From UBA8438 sp963934795 (lineage in GTDB: Bacteria > Acidobacteriota > Vicinamibacteria > Vicinamibacterales > UBA8438): 62,720 nt of DNA. Below are positions 44,746-53,982 of the stretch, piece by piece; position 1 is the first letter of the stretch; every line of letters starts with the position of its first letter. The DNA lies in contig CAWWAF010000008.1 in NCBI GenBank assembly GCA_963934795.1, positions 1 through 62,720 of the forward strand, given 5' to 3'. A program made the translations under genes and the position numbers. Below the pieces are notes generated by a model, which saw only the letters and a program-made list of their open reading frames with translations, was not told where the DNA came from and made no database searches.

Positions 44746-46097
44746 TCAAGCGAATACTGTGGCGCGAGCGGCCTCCCGGGGCTGCTCGCCGCCTTTGCCG
44801 CCTGGTTCGCCAACCGCCGTTCCAACCGCGTCAACCGTCGCTCAACGTCCCGACGACGTCCCGCCGTATATTCCACTGCGTAGGCGCGACGCGCGAAATC
44901 CAGCGCCCCATCCGTATCCTTCAATCGATGCTCGTGGTGCACCGCCAGTGCCCGAAGCGCCTCGCGTTCGAACACTCCACCGGGACGTCGCCCGAGATCG
45001 ATCAACGCCTGCCAGTATCGCGCAGCGTCGCCATGGCGATGCTGCCGGCGGCACGCCAGTGCAAGTCGATAGAGCGACTCGGCGCGAACGGCCAACGCGC
45101 CAAACTCCATCGTCCCATCCGCACCCATCCCGCGCGCACCCGAGGTCAGCGCGACTGCGCGCTCGTAGCATCCCGGCGCATCCGCCTCACGTCCGCCGCG
45201 CTCATAGAGCCGGCCCAGACCGAGACTTTGACGGCCACTGCCGGCGGCCTGAGCCCCCCGGTCCACGACGTCGCAGGCCATCCCCGTCAAGACACCGAGC
45301 GACACCAAGTCCAGTTGATTGTGGGCGAGGACCCCACGCAACGGACGCGCATCGCCCGATCGCAGGTACTCGAAGTAGCGAGCCGGAATCTCGAAGCCGG
45401 GTACGTCATCATCTCGGCGAAAACCCAACACGCGGTCTTCAAGCCCGCCCAAGCCGCCAGTCTCTGGCCCCCACAATCTCCGGGCTGGGTGCAACAGGTC
45501 CAGATGCCGCAGTGCCGGCAGCGGCGTTTCGAGCCGCTGATAGAGCCAGCGCATCTCCATGAAGGGCACGTCGAACGACTTGCCATTGAAGGTCACCAGC
45601 GTATGCGCGCGTGCCACGGCGGCCGTGACCGCCGCCAGCAGGCGTCGCTCGCTGGCAAAGCTGGGCAGGACGAACTGCCAGACGTGGAAGCGAGCGCCGA
45701 CGAAGCAGCCGAACCCCACGACGAACGCCACCGTGCCTGACCCGCCGCTGAGTCCGGTGGTCTCCAGATCGAAGAACACGAGACCGTCCCTCTGGTCTGG
45801 ACCTGACCAGGACGGCTCGCCCCCCGGCCCACGACCGCACAGCGCACGAAGGCCCTCGGTGCTGACGGCGCTCGAAGCGGTGGCCAGCTGGCCACCATAC
45901 GGCGCGTCGCCATCCGGACCGCCGCACCACCACCGCACCACCGGACACGGCCCGGACGGGCCCTCTTCCAGCGTGCCGCCGAGCGCGGCGGCGAACGCCT
46001 CCAGGTCCACCGACGGCCTCGGTGTGGCAGGCGTCGGTGTGCCGCCCGCACCCTTGGCCCCTCGGAGCAGATCCCGCAAACGGCTCAGGTCGGTCAT
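44742..46097 (-). CDS. MrfB/YprB-like exonuclease (RNase H fold)
   Basis: A 451-aa protein with an N-terminal Pro-rich region, a DEDD-type exonuclease domain (about 105-280) and TPR-like helices at the C-terminus (about 310-430). The acidic residues are visible: D110 and E112 in VFFDLETTGLSGG, Asp in FNGKSFDVPFM, HLDLLH, and Asp in LAHNQLDLVSL. In B. subtilis, YprB is MrfB, an exonuclease that works with the helicase MrfA (YprA) in removing mitomycin C adducts. The helicase gene sits 7 bp upstream in the same direction, the same arrangement. I used the Met at 46097; the longer frame from 46175 would overlap the helicase. Confidence 0.85.
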   Translation of the reverse strand: MTDLSRLRDLLRGAKGAGGTPTPATPRPSVDLEAFAAALGGTLEEGPSGPCPVVRWWCGGPDGDAPYGGQLATASSAVSTEGLRALCGRGPGGEPSWSGPDQRDGLVFFDLETTGLSGGSGTVAFVVGFGCFVGARFHVWQFVLPSFASERRLLAAVTAAVARAHTLVTFNGKSFDVPFMEMRWLYQRLETPLPALRHLDLLHPARRLWGPETGGLGGLEDRVLGFRRDDDVPGFEIPARYFEYLRSGDARPLRGVLAHNQLDLVSLGVLTGMACDVVDRGAQAAGSGRQSLGLGRLYERGGREADAPGCYERAVALTSGARGMGADGTMEFGALAVRAESLYRLALACRRQHRHGDAARYWQALIDLGRRPGGVFEREALRALAVHHEHRLKDTDGALDFARRAYAVEYTAGRRRDVERRLTRLERRLANQAAKAASSPGRPLAPQYSLD

Positions 46098-46104
46098 GTG
46101 GCGA

Positions 46105-48579
46105 TCACAGGAGGCCTGCCAGCAACGCCAGCGCCACTGGCTTCGCCCGCGGTCCGGTCTGGCCGACCGGCCCAACGCACGAGGGACAGCCTGTCTCGCA
46201 CGGACATCGTTCGATTAGCCCCCGCGTATCCGTCAGCAACCGGTCGTGGAGGGCAAAGAGCGGCTCACTGAACCCGATACCGCCTGGATAGTTGTCGTAC
46301 ACAAAGATCGTCGGCTCCTCTTCTTCGGTGGTCAGCGCCGCGGCGCTCGTCGGTGTCGGCGTGCTCGCAGGGGTCGACGCGGGACGGAGATCCTCCCCAT
46401 GAATCGCGAGGCCGATGTCATGCCGGTCGCACATCAGCAGCAGTTGCGCGACCTGACGCAGGGCAAATCCCAAGCCGACGATCCCGTCGCGGCGGTCGTC
46501 TCCCGCAAACGGCAGACTGTCGACAAAGGCCCGGGACAACTGCAACCAGTAGGCAGTCGTGTGCATCTCCTGCTCGGGGAGATCGAGCTCCCCGGAGCCA
46601 ACATTCTCGCCGGTGTAGAACTTGATCTTCTTGAACCCAACCACTCGCGACACGACATGCACCTCGCCGTGGCAACCCGCCGCAGCGGCGTCCTCGGTCC
46701 GGTCGAGGCGCTCTGCCCCGTCGTGCCGTTGGAGCGTGCGGTCGAACTCTTCGAGCACCGTGACCTTCGTGTACGTGATCGCGTCGGTGTAGTAGTCGCT
46801 GTCGACCGGCCGGACGTACGCCTTGCGGCGGTCGAATTCCAGACGATCCACCTGATACTGCTTGCCCTCAACAAGATAGATGGCCTGCTCGTATAGCGTC
46901 GAGGTCGCGGCACTGAAGGCCACCTCCGCGATGAGCGTGGTCTCGTCAGACACATCAACGACCACGAAATTATCCGATGAGACGGAGCGAAGACTGACCG
47001 CGTCGGCGGGATACGACTCGTGCAGCCAATGCCAGGACTCGTCGACGAGATCGACGAACCCCTCTTCGCGCAGCAGTCCCAGCACAGCCTGCAGATCTTC
47101 CTGGCCGAACTGTTCGCCCGGCGCAAACGGCAGCTCGAACGCCGCGCACTTGATATGGTCGAGCAGGATCTGCAAATTGTCGGGGTTAATGAGGGCGTGC
47201 TCAGGCGACCCCTCGAAAAAGTAGTCCGGGTGCTGAACGATGAACTGGTCGATGGGCCCGCTGCTGGCCACCATGATCGCCACCGAGCGCGTACTGCGAC
47301 GCCCTGCCCGACCGGCCCGCTGCCACGTCGCAGCGATCGTGCCTGGGTACCCGGCCATCACGCACACGTCCAATGCCCCGATGTCGATACCGAGCTCGAG
47401 CGCGCTGGTCGACACGACGCCAGACACGGTGCCAGCGCGCAGCCCGCGCTCGATGTCTCGCCGTCGAATCGGGAGATAGCCTCCTCGATAGCCCCGAATC
47501 GCCTCGGCGCCCCCGGGAAGGCCCCGGCAGGCTGCCTTGAGGTAGGTCGTCAGTATCTCGGTCACCAGCCGACTTTGCGCAAACACGATCACCTGGAGGC
47601 GGCGCTTGAGGAACATCGTCGCCAGCCGGCGTGTTTCGGCCACGTACGACCGCCGAATACCGAGCTGCGGATTGACCACTGGTGGATTGACCAGCGCGAA
47701 GATTTTCTCGCCGCGAGGCGCCCCATTGCGCTCCACGAGTTCGACCGTCTCGCCCGTGAGTCCCTCCGCCAACTCCTGAGGGTTGGCGATGGTCGCCGAC
47801 GAACAGATGAAGACCGGCGCCGATCCGTAGTGCGCGCACACACGCCGGAGCCGCCGAAGGATGTTGGCGAGATGGCTGCCAAAGACACCACGGTAGGCGT
47901 GGAGCTCGTCGATCACGACATACCGCAGATTCTCGAACAGCTTCGCCCACCGTGGGTGGTGCGGCAAGATGCCGGAGTGCAGCATGTCCGGGTTGCTCAA
48001 CACCAGGTGCGCGCGCCCTCGCACCGCGCGTCGCGCGTCCTGCGGCGTGTCGCCGTCGTACGTGTGGGCGCCAATCGAGACGTGCTCCTCGAGCCGGGCG
48101 GTTAGCGTGAGCAACTCAGCCAGTTGGTCCTGCGCGAGTGCCTTGGTCGGGAATAGATAGAGCGCACGCGTGGAGTGGTCCCGAAGAATCCCGCTGAGGA
48201 CGGGCGCGTTGTAACACAACGTCTTGCCTGACGCCGTGGGGGTAATGGTGACGACGTGCCGTCCGGCCAACACGTGTGCCATCGCGTCCGCCTGATGGGT
48301 ATAGGGGCGGCTGATGCCACCCGCGGCTAACGCGGCTCGTAGCCGCGTGTCGATGCCATCCGGAAAGTCGGCAAACTGCGCCGCCTCCGCTGGAAGACGG
48401 CGCCACGCGGTGACGATGTCAGCCTCGGCTGGTACCAGGGCGGTGTCGGACAAGAGATCAGCGCGGCTGCCCGGAGCCAGGTCCTCAAGGACCGCTTGCA
48501 GCGCCGCATCGCGCTGTCCCTGGGACAGCAGTGGCGCCGTTCGTGATCCGGCCAGCTCAGGTGATGACGCTCCACGCAT
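46105..48579 (-). CDS. MrfA/YprA-like DEAD/DEAH helicase with DUF1998
   Basis: An 824-aa SF2 helicase. Motif I is TPTASGKT (113-120), motif II VIDELHAYRG (DELH, about 228), motif III SSATIAN, motif VI QRAGRAGRR (about 420). The C-terminal DUF1998 region contains the four-Cys signature CPCETGCPSCVG (about 796-807), which binds zinc. YprA/MrfA relatives unwind DNA 3' to 5' and, with MrfB, repair mitomycin-type lesions independently of UvrABC. The partner nuclease gene follows. Its start has no strong ribosome binding site. Genes upstream (SDR, DUF547) run in the same direction with a 70-bp gap. Confidence 0.9.
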   Translation of the reverse strand: MRGASSPELAGSRTAPLLSQGQRDAALQAVLEDLAPGSRADLLSDTALVPAEADIVTAWRRLPAEAAQFADFPDGIDTRLRAALAAGGISRPYTHQADAMAHVLAGRHVVTITPTASGKTLCYNAPVLSGILRDHSTRALYLFPTKALAQDQLAELLTLTARLEEHVSIGAHTYDGDTPQDARRAVRGRAHLVLSNPDMLHSGILPHHPRWAKLFENLRYVVIDELHAYRGVFGSHLANILRRLRRVCAHYGSAPVFICSSATIANPQELAEGLTGETVELVERNGAPRGEKIFALVNPPVVNPQLGIRRSYVAETRRLATMFLKRRLQVIVFAQSRLVTEILTTYLKAACRGLPGGAEAIRGYRGGYLPIRRRDIERGLRAGTVSGVVSTSALELGIDIGALDVCVMAGYPGTIAATWQRAGRAGRRSTRSVAIMVASSGPIDQFIVQHPDYFFEGSPEHALINPDNLQILLDHIKCAAFELPFAPGEQFGQEDLQAVLGLLREEGFVDLVDESWHWLHESYPADAVSLRSVSSDNFVVVDVSDETTLIAEVAFSAATSTLYEQAIYLVEGKQYQVDRLEFDRRKAYVRPVDSDYYTDAITYTKVTVLEEFDRTLQRHDGAERLDRTEDAAAAGCHGEVHVVSRVVGFKKIKFYTGENVGSGELDLPEQEMHTTAYWLQLSRAFVDSLPFAGDDRRDGIVGLGFALRQVAQLLLMCDRHDIGLAIHGEDLRPASTPASTPTPTSAAALTTEEEEPTIFVYDNYPGGIGFSEPLFALHDRLLTDTRGLIERCPCETGCPSCVGPVGQTGPRAKPVALALLAGLL

Positions 48580-48649
48580 GGGCGTCCATGCTAGCAGGCG
48601 AAGTAAAGACGATCAAGAAGCGAAACAAGGGCGAAAATAAGACGTCGTG

Positions 48650-49429
48650 CTAAATGAGGGACTTCGACTGGCAGCCATCGACCGTGATGCAGGCGCCGCT
48701 GACCCAACTGGCGCGGGAGGACGCGAGGAACGCCACGAGGTCCCCGACTTCCTCGGCTCGTCCGAACCGGCCGAATGGCAGCTCGCGCGCGATGAACGCG
48801 GCCATCCCGTCCGGGTCTTCAGCCTGACGCGTCGCCCAGGAACCGCCGGGAAATGAAATGGACCCGGGGGCCACACTGTTCACGCGGATGTTGTCGCCCG
48901 CGAGCTGACCGGCCAGCGCCTTCGCCAGACTGATCTCCGCCGCTTTCACGGCGTTGTAGGCCATGCGACCACCCGACTCCCGGCCCCAGATCGACGCGAT
49001 CATGATGATCACGCCGCCGCCGCGTCGCCGCAGGAGCGGCACGGCCAGCCGAGATGCCCGTATGGCTGGATACAGGGTCTGTTCGAGCGCGGCCTGCCAC
49101 TCAGCGTCGGCGGTGTCGACGATGTCGGTCCCACCGGCCTTGCCAACGTTGTTGACCAGGACGTCGAGCCCGCCAAAGGCATCGACCGTACGGTCGATGA
49201 CGGACGCGACCCCATCGGCCGTGCTGAGGTCGGCTTCGACCCCGACCACGGAGTCGTCCGCGCCGGCCACGGCTCGCAGCTCGGCGACAGCCTCACCGAG
49301 ACGCGCGCGACCGCGGGCGCTGACGCAGACTCGCGCGCCTTCACTGACAAGCGCTTTGGCGCTCGCCAAGCCCAGGCCGCGACTCGACCCGGTGACCACC
49401 GCAACTTTGCCAGCGAGTCCTAAATCCAC
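48650..49429 (-). CDS. Short-chain dehydrogenase/reductase (SDR)
   Basis: A 259-aa classical SDR. The cofactor loop is TGSSRGLG (13-20), with NNVG (93-96), catalytic Ser146 (IASIWG), Tyr158 and Lys162 (YNAVK) and a C-terminal ITVDGC block. It lacks features that define the substrate; annotators often call such proteins 3-oxoacyl-ACP reductases, which I would not assume. The start is GTG with GGGAGG 9 nt before it. It begins 3 bp after the DUF547 gene stop, so those two are coupled. The NADP/NAD preference is uncertain (SARGR at the second strand end hints at NADP). Confidence 0.88.
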   Translation of the reverse strand: MDLGLAGKVAVVTGSSRGLGLASAKALVSEGARVCVSARGRARLGEAVAELRAVAGADDSVVGVEADLSTADGVASVIDRTVDAFGGLDVLVNNVGKAGGTDIVDTADAEWQAALEQTLYPAIRASRLAVPLLRRRGGGVIIMIASIWGRESGGRMAYNAVKAAEISLAKALAGQLAGDNIRVNSVAPGSISFPGGSWATRQAEDPDGMAAFIARELPFGRFGRAEEVGDLVAFLASSRASWVSGACITVDGCQSKSLI

Positions 49430-49432
49430 AAT

Positions 49433-50347
49433 CTACGGCCTCCCGCCGGTCAAATCATTCAGTCGCCAGTCGAACTCGTGATACGCGAGCCGGAAGGTAT
49501 TCTCCGCCAGGAAGGCACGCTCGGAGGGGAACAACGCCGGGCCGATCAGCGACACGACGCCGCGTTCGAGCGCGGTGCGCCCGGTCCCACTATCCGCGCC
49601 AGCGAGGCCGGCGAATCGCTCCGCTTGCCACCCCAGCAACGCATTGACCAACACCTGTTCGGCGGGACGGTCCACCGTGACATGTCGGGGGGTCGTCGCA
49701 AAGTCGGCGACCGCCGCTTGCAGTTGCGCTTCGAGTTCGTGCTCGCGAAACGGCTCGCTGCGTAGGCGCGGACTCCCCACCGCCCCGCGGCCAAGCGCGA
49801 GATGGGCCCGTGGATCGTCGAACGGTGCGATCCGCTCTTCCTCAATCGCCTGGAGGGTCAGCTGCTCCCCGGCGATCCCGTGTGTACGCCCGGTGAACAT
49901 GCCAGGAATCTGCATGACGCTCTTGGGCGGAAACTCAGCCGATGTCCCACGAATCGGATAGGCGTCAATCACCGAACGCAAGACAAGCGCGTTGTACCCA
50001 TTAATCCAATACGCCAGCCGGCGGGGCTCGGACCACGCGTCGAAGGCTGGCGGTTTTGCGGCCAACGATGCGATCACCTCGTCGATGGCCCGGCGCTCTA
50101 TCTTCAACGCTGCGTAGTACACGAATCCGTCTCGCACATACTGGTCGAGAATGCGATCGAATCCGGCCGTCGGCGCCCCTTGCCTGCCGGCGGCGCCAAC
50201 ACGGCCCTCCGACACCAACCAGACCCCCACGAGCACCAGCAGGCTGACCCCGAACCAACCGAATCGTCGTCTGGGGGTGGTGCAACGTGTGGCCGTGCAA
50301 TCGGCAGCTAGGCGCTCAGACACAAGGCACGCATAATACCTCACCAT
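49433..50347 (-). CDS. Exported DUF547 domain protein
   Basis: A 304-aa protein with a hydrophobic N-terminal segment (GVSLLVLVGVWLV, about residues 32-44) after a long basic region, then the DUF547 domain: LDQYVRDGFVYYAALK, RLAYWINGYNALVL, YPIRGT, and IPGMFTGRTHGIAGEQLTLQ, ending in FPSERAFLAENTFRLAYHEF. DUF547 has weak similarity to cysteine-protease-like folds, but its function is unknown to me. The N-terminus is uncertain: ATG at 50347 is used here, but a TATTAT hexamer at 50338-50333 would instead point to the GTG at 50323. The SDR gene follows by 3 bp. Confidence 0.75.
   Translation of the reverse strand: MVRYYACLVSERLAADCTATRCTTPRRRFGWFGVSLLVLVGVWLVSEGRVGAAGRQGAPTAGFDRILDQYVRDGFVYYAALKIERRAIDEVIASLAAKPPAFDAWSEPRRLAYWINGYNALVLRSVIDAYPIRGTSAEFPPKSVMQIPGMFTGRTHGIAGEQLTLQAIEEERIAPFDDPRAHLALGRGAVGSPRLRSEPFREHELEAQLQAAVADFATTPRHVTVDRPAEQVLVNALLGWQAERFAGLAGADSGTGRTALERGVVSLIGPALFPSERAFLAENTFRLAYHEFDWRLNDLTGGRP
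50332..50338. promoter_or_regulatory. Overlapping divergent -10 hexamers
   Basis: The self-complementary core ATAATA/TATTAT gives CATAAT on the plus strand (50332-50337), ahead of the small membrane protein gene, and TATTAT on the minus strand (50338-50333), ahead of the GTG at 50323 of the DUF547 gene. Both cannot be occupied at once, so the two genes may compete for polymerase. Confidence 0.35.
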
Positions 50348-50351
50348 CACC

Positions 50352-50729
50352 ATGTTGACCGCCGCCACACTCGGGATGACTGGTTACGGCCTCTACTCAC
50401 TTGGAGCCGCGTTCGCGGATCTCCTCGGTCCGTCGCAGCTGGCGTGGATCGCCAACCTGATCGCGATCGTGCTGGGCGCGATGTTGATAGCCGCAGCGGT
50501 GCTTGTCCGGGTGGGGCTCCCAGGCGGTCTCGCGCTCGCCCTCACGGCGTTTTTCGGTCTGCAGTCGTTGTCACTGCACAGCGCCGCGCGCCTCTACGGG
50601 CAGGTGGCCCCAGAACCGCAAATCGCCCGAGCGCTGTTCGGCGCTTTGCTGGTGGGGCTGGCCTACTTCGGCACGGTGGAGCGCGAGGTTGAGAGCGAAG
50701 GTCAGGACGACACGGCGGACGCCCGCTGA
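50352..50729 (+). CDS. Small integral membrane protein, unknown function
   Basis: A 125-aa protein with about four predicted helices (residues about 3-22, 31-51, 54-75 and 88-106) and a short acidic, polar C-tail (VEREVESEGQDDTADAR). I do not recognise a family. The ATG at 50352 lies head-to-head with the DUF547 gene and has no evident ribosome binding site; a CATAAT hexamer sits 14 nt before it. It is convergent with nrdJ, 83 bp apart. Its codon use and hydrophobic pattern make it a likely real gene. Confidence 0.65.
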   Translation: MLTAATLGMTGYGLYSLGAAFADLLGPSQLAWIANLIAIVLGAMLIAAAVLVRVGLPGGLALALTAFFGLQSLSLHSAARLYGQVAPEPQIARALFGALLVGLAYFGTVEREVESEGQDDTADAR

Positions 50730-50811
50730 ACCGGGAGCGGTGGCGACCAGACGCGCTCGTCGCGTCACCGCTCGGCGGTCTAGTCCGTGGTGAATGTCCG
50801 GCGCCGCACCG

Positions 50812-53625
50812 CTACGCGCACCCGCTGGTGGCGCCGCAGTTGACGCACTTATAGCAACTGCCGTTCCGGATCATGATGGAGCCGCAGGTTGAGCAGGGCG
50901 GCGCGTCCTGATCGTTCTGGATGGCGAACGGAGCCCCTCGGGCTGCCGAATTCCCATCGTCGACCGTAGTAGCGCCGACGCCAGACTCGCCCCCCACATG
51001 CTCCGCACGCCTCTGGTCGACCTCTTGTGGGCTCGCCACCGTCGTGTTCTCCTGCGGCACGTTGACCCCAGCGTGGAACTGCGCTTCTGCCGACAGAAAC
51101 TTCGTCGCCATCCACCGGAACACATAGTCGACGATCGACTTGGCCACGCGGACACCGGGATTCTTTGTGATGCCGGACGGCTCGAACCGCACGTGAGAGA
51201 ACTTGTCGACCAACACCTGGAGCGGCACGCCATACTGCAGGGCGTAGGAGACTGCTTGCGCGAACGCATCCGCAAATCCTGAAATCGTCGAGCCTTCCTT
51301 GGCCATCACCAGAAAAATCTCTCCCGGCGTTCCGTCCTCGAACAAGCCGACGGTGATGTAGCCTTCGTGCCCGGCAATGTCGAACTTGTGGGTTATGGCC
51401 TGTCGTTCGTCCGGTAGCCGACGTCGAGCCGGTGGTGGCGTCGCGGCCTCGACCTCCGTCTTTTTCGCTTTGCCATCGCGGGAGGTATTGAGCGGCTGCA
51501 TGCGCTTACTGCCGTCACGATAGATCGACACCGCTTTGGTGCCGAGGCGCCACGCGTCGACATACGCCTGCTCGACGTCCTCGACGGTCGCATCGTTCGG
51601 CACGTTGATCGTCTTTGAGATGGCACCGGAGATAAACGGCTGGGTCGCCCCGATCATCTTGACGTGTCCCATGTAATGGATTGAACGGGACCCGTTCGCC
51701 GGCTTGAACGCGCAATCGAATACATCCAGGTGGGCCGGGTCAAGATGGGGCGCACCCTCGATGGTCTCGTGCTCGTCGACGTAGGCGACGATGGCATCGA
51801 CTTCATTCTGGGCGTATCCCAAGCGGGCGAGCGCCATCGGCACGGTGTGGTTCACAATCTTCATGAGCCCACCGCCGACCAGCTTCTTATACTTGACCAG
51901 CGCGATGTCCGGCTCGACGCCGGTCGTATCGCAGTCCATCATGAAGCCGATGGTACCGGTGGGCGCGAGGACCGTGGCCTGCGCGTTTCGATAGCCGAAC
52001 TCTTCGCCCAAGTCCAGCGCGTCGCGCCAGGACTGGCCAGCGGCCGCAAGCACGTCTGCTTGGACATGGTCCGCGTTGATCCCCTTCAGCGCCTCACGAT
52101 GCTTTCGCATGACGCGCAAGAACGGTTCTCGATTGGCCGGGAAGCCGGTAAACGGTCCCCCTTGATCGCGGGCAATTCGAGCTGACTGCGCGTAGGCCTC
52201 GCCCGTCATCAGCGCGGTCAGCGTGCCGGCCCAATCACGGCCTTTGTCACTGTCGTACGGGAGCCCGCGGGACATCAACAGCGCGCCGAGGTTCGCATAC
52301 CCGAGACCCAATGGCCGGTAGGCGTGACTGTTCTTCCCAATCGCTTCGGTCGGATAGCCCGCGCAGTCGACGATGATCTCCTGGGCCGTAATGAGGGTCC
52401 GCACCGCGGCCGCGAATGCGGGCGCGTCGAACGCCCCGGTATCGTCGCCCACGAACTTCATCAAATTGAGCGACGCGAGGTTGCATGCCGAGTCATCGAG
52501 GAACATGTACTCGGAACACGGGTTCGACGCGCGTATCCGATCGGTGTTGGGGCAGGTGTGCCAGTCGTTGATGGTCGTATCGAACTGCATCCCCGGATCG
52601 CCGCACACGTGCGTGCCTTCCGCGATCAGATGCATCACCTCGCGCGCCTTGTAGGTGTCCATGACCCGACCGTCGGTCACCGCCCGCGTATTCCACTCAC
52701 CGTCGTCGAGCACGCCGCGCATGAAGTCGTCCGACACCCGAACGCTGTTGTTGGAATTCTGGAAGAAGACCGAGGAGTACGCCGTGCCCGTGAACGATCC
52801 GTCGTAGCCCGCATCGATCAGCGCCCAGGCTTTGCGTTCCTCATCGACCTTGCAGTTGATGAAGTCGACGACGTCCGGATGGTCGACATCAAGCACAACC
52901 ATCTTCGCGGCCCGACGGGTCTTACCGCCCGACTTGATCACTCCCGCGAACGCGTCGTAGCCCTTCATGAACGAGACGGGGCCGGAAGCAGTGCCGCCGC
53001 CACCCAACAGTTCACGCGACGAGCGAATCGACGACAAGTTAGTCCCTGTGCCGGAACCAAACTTGAACAGCATCCCTTCCGTCCGAGCCAGCGTGAGAAT
53101 CGACTCCATGGTGTCTTCCACGGAGTTGATAAAGCAGGCGGAACATTGGGGGGCTTCTTCGAAGCCGCAATTGAACCAGACCGGGCTGTTGAACGCGGCC
53201 TTCTGATAGACCAGTAGATGTTTCAGGTCGTCGCTGAATGCCTGGAGGTCGTCTTCACTCGCGAAATACTTCTTCGTCCGACCCCATTCGGTAATGGTAT
53301 CGACGACGCGTCCGATGAGCTGCTTCACACTACGCTCACGCGTAGGCGACCCCATCGGTCCACGAAAGTACTTTGAGACGACGATGTTCGTGGCCTGCTG
53401 CGACCAGAACGCGGGAATCTCGACGTCGCGCTGCTCAAACACGACCTCGCCTTGCTCGCTGCCAATGAGCGCGACCCGGGACTCCCACTCGATCTCGTCG
53501 AATGGGTCGGTGCCTTCATCAGAAAAAAATCGCGGGAATTCCAAACCCGGCTGGGTCGGAATATCGGTGTTCACGTTAACTGGTGGGTCGACAGCTTCGG
53601 TTTCGCGGGCAGCGCCTCTCGGCAT
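50812..53625 (-). CDS. nrdJ: Adenosylcobalamin-dependent (class II) ribonucleotide reductase
   Basis: A 937-aa enzyme. Active-site blocks include FNSPVWFNCGF and QCSACFINSV (about 150), the finger-loop NPCSEYMFLDDSACNLASLN (about 370) and APTGTIGFMMDCDTTGVEPD (about 555). The C-terminus has a Cys-rich zinc-ribbon-like tail (CSTCGSIMIRNGSCYKC, then CVNCG), which supplies the redox cysteines. It reduces nucleotides to deoxynucleotides using B12, with or without oxygen. The longer frame from 53688 is set aside: the ATG at 53625 has AAAGGAG at the ideal distance. A promoter and tandem NrdR-type boxes lie about 300 bp upstream, leaving a long leader. No ATP-cone domain was recognised. Confidence 0.95.
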   Translation of the reverse strand: MPRGAARETEAVDPPVNVNTDIPTQPGLEFPRFFSDEGTDPFDEIEWESRVALIGSEQGEVVFEQRDVEIPAFWSQQATNIVVSKYFRGPMGSPTRERSVKQLIGRVVDTITEWGRTKKYFASEDDLQAFSDDLKHLLVYQKAAFNSPVWFNCGFEEAPQCSACFINSVEDTMESILTLARTEGMLFKFGSGTGTNLSSIRSSRELLGGGGTASGPVSFMKGYDAFAGVIKSGGKTRRAAKMVVLDVDHPDVVDFINCKVDEERKAWALIDAGYDGSFTGTAYSSVFFQNSNNSVRVSDDFMRGVLDDGEWNTRAVTDGRVMDTYKAREVMHLIAEGTHVCGDPGMQFDTTINDWHTCPNTDRIRASNPCSEYMFLDDSACNLASLNLMKFVGDDTGAFDAPAFAAAVRTLITAQEIIVDCAGYPTEAIGKNSHAYRPLGLGYANLGALLMSRGLPYDSDKGRDWAGTLTALMTGEAYAQSARIARDQGGPFTGFPANREPFLRVMRKHREALKGINADHVQADVLAAAGQSWRDALDLGEEFGYRNAQATVLAPTGTIGFMMDCDTTGVEPDIALVKYKKLVGGGLMKIVNHTVPMALARLGYAQNEVDAIVAYVDEHETIEGAPHLDPAHLDVFDCAFKPANGSRSIHYMGHVKMIGATQPFISGAISKTINVPNDATVEDVEQAYVDAWRLGTKAVSIYRDGSKRMQPLNTSRDGKAKKTEVEAATPPPARRRLPDERQAITHKFDIAGHEGYITVGLFEDGTPGEIFLVMAKEGSTISGFADAFAQAVSYALQYGVPLQVLVDKFSHVRFEPSGITKNPGVRVAKSIVDYVFRWMATKFLSAEAQFHAGVNVPQENTTVASPQEVDQRRAEHVGGESGVGATTVDDGNSAARGAPFAIQNDQDAPPCSTCGSIMIRNGSCYKCVNCGATSGCA

Positions 53626-53908
53626 GTAGCAACTCCTTTCGACGCGTGACATCTGAGTGGTGTCACGGAGTCTCTTGGGGACAACCATGCGGGTGTCACA
53701 ACGAGTCGAACACCAATGACCTCCCTCGTGAATTCGGGATGCCGCCGGCCAGATCGTCCAGCGCGAGTCGACGCCTCAGCCCCATGCAATAGGCCAACGT
53801 CGCGGCCGGTCAGATCGAGCCGTCACACAGTGTAATTACGGCGAAAATGACCCCAAATTCATGAGACAGGCCACTCGGAAATTTCGAAAACGCTGCACCC
53901 GCTCAAGT
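53626..53908 (-). promoter_or_regulatory. Long 5' leader of nrdJ with a hairpin near the start
   Basis: From the predicted start near 53908 the leader is about 283 nt without a gene. A 7-bp stem, CGTGACA/TGTCACG (arms at 53645-53651 and 53661-53667, 9-nt loop), lies about 20 nt before the start codon, close to AAAGGAG. I looked for the cobalamin riboswitch B12 box and the GCCACTG core and found neither. The leader might still be regulatory. Confidence 0.4.
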
Positions 53909-53914
53909 TCGCCT

Positions 53915-53943
53915 ACTATGTGCCCAGATATCGCGATTGTCAA
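53915..53943 (-). promoter_or_regulatory. Candidate nrdJ promoter
   Basis: On the minus strand a perfect TTGACA (53943-53938) and CATAGT (53920-53915) lie exactly 17 bp apart, predicting a start near 53908. It is the best -35 element I found in the window. The first NrdR-type box ends 8 bp upstream of the -35. Confidence 0.55.
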
Positions 53944-53950
53944 GAAATAC

Positions 53951-53966
53951 CCACAAGATGTTGTGC
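53951..53966. promoter_or_regulatory. NrdR-type box 1
   Basis: The 16-mer contains CACAA-N4-TTGTG, the symmetric halves of the NrdR box. It matches the remembered consensus (ACACAATATATTGTGT) at 12 of 16 positions. The core is CAAGATGTTG. Confidence 0.55.
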
Positions 53967-53982
53967 TTTCCTTTTAGGTCAA

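Noticed and set aside
53641..53950. Cobalamin riboswitch before nrdJ.
   Set aside because: No B12 box, no GCCACTG core and no conserved GGTG...AANTCC block on the minus strand.
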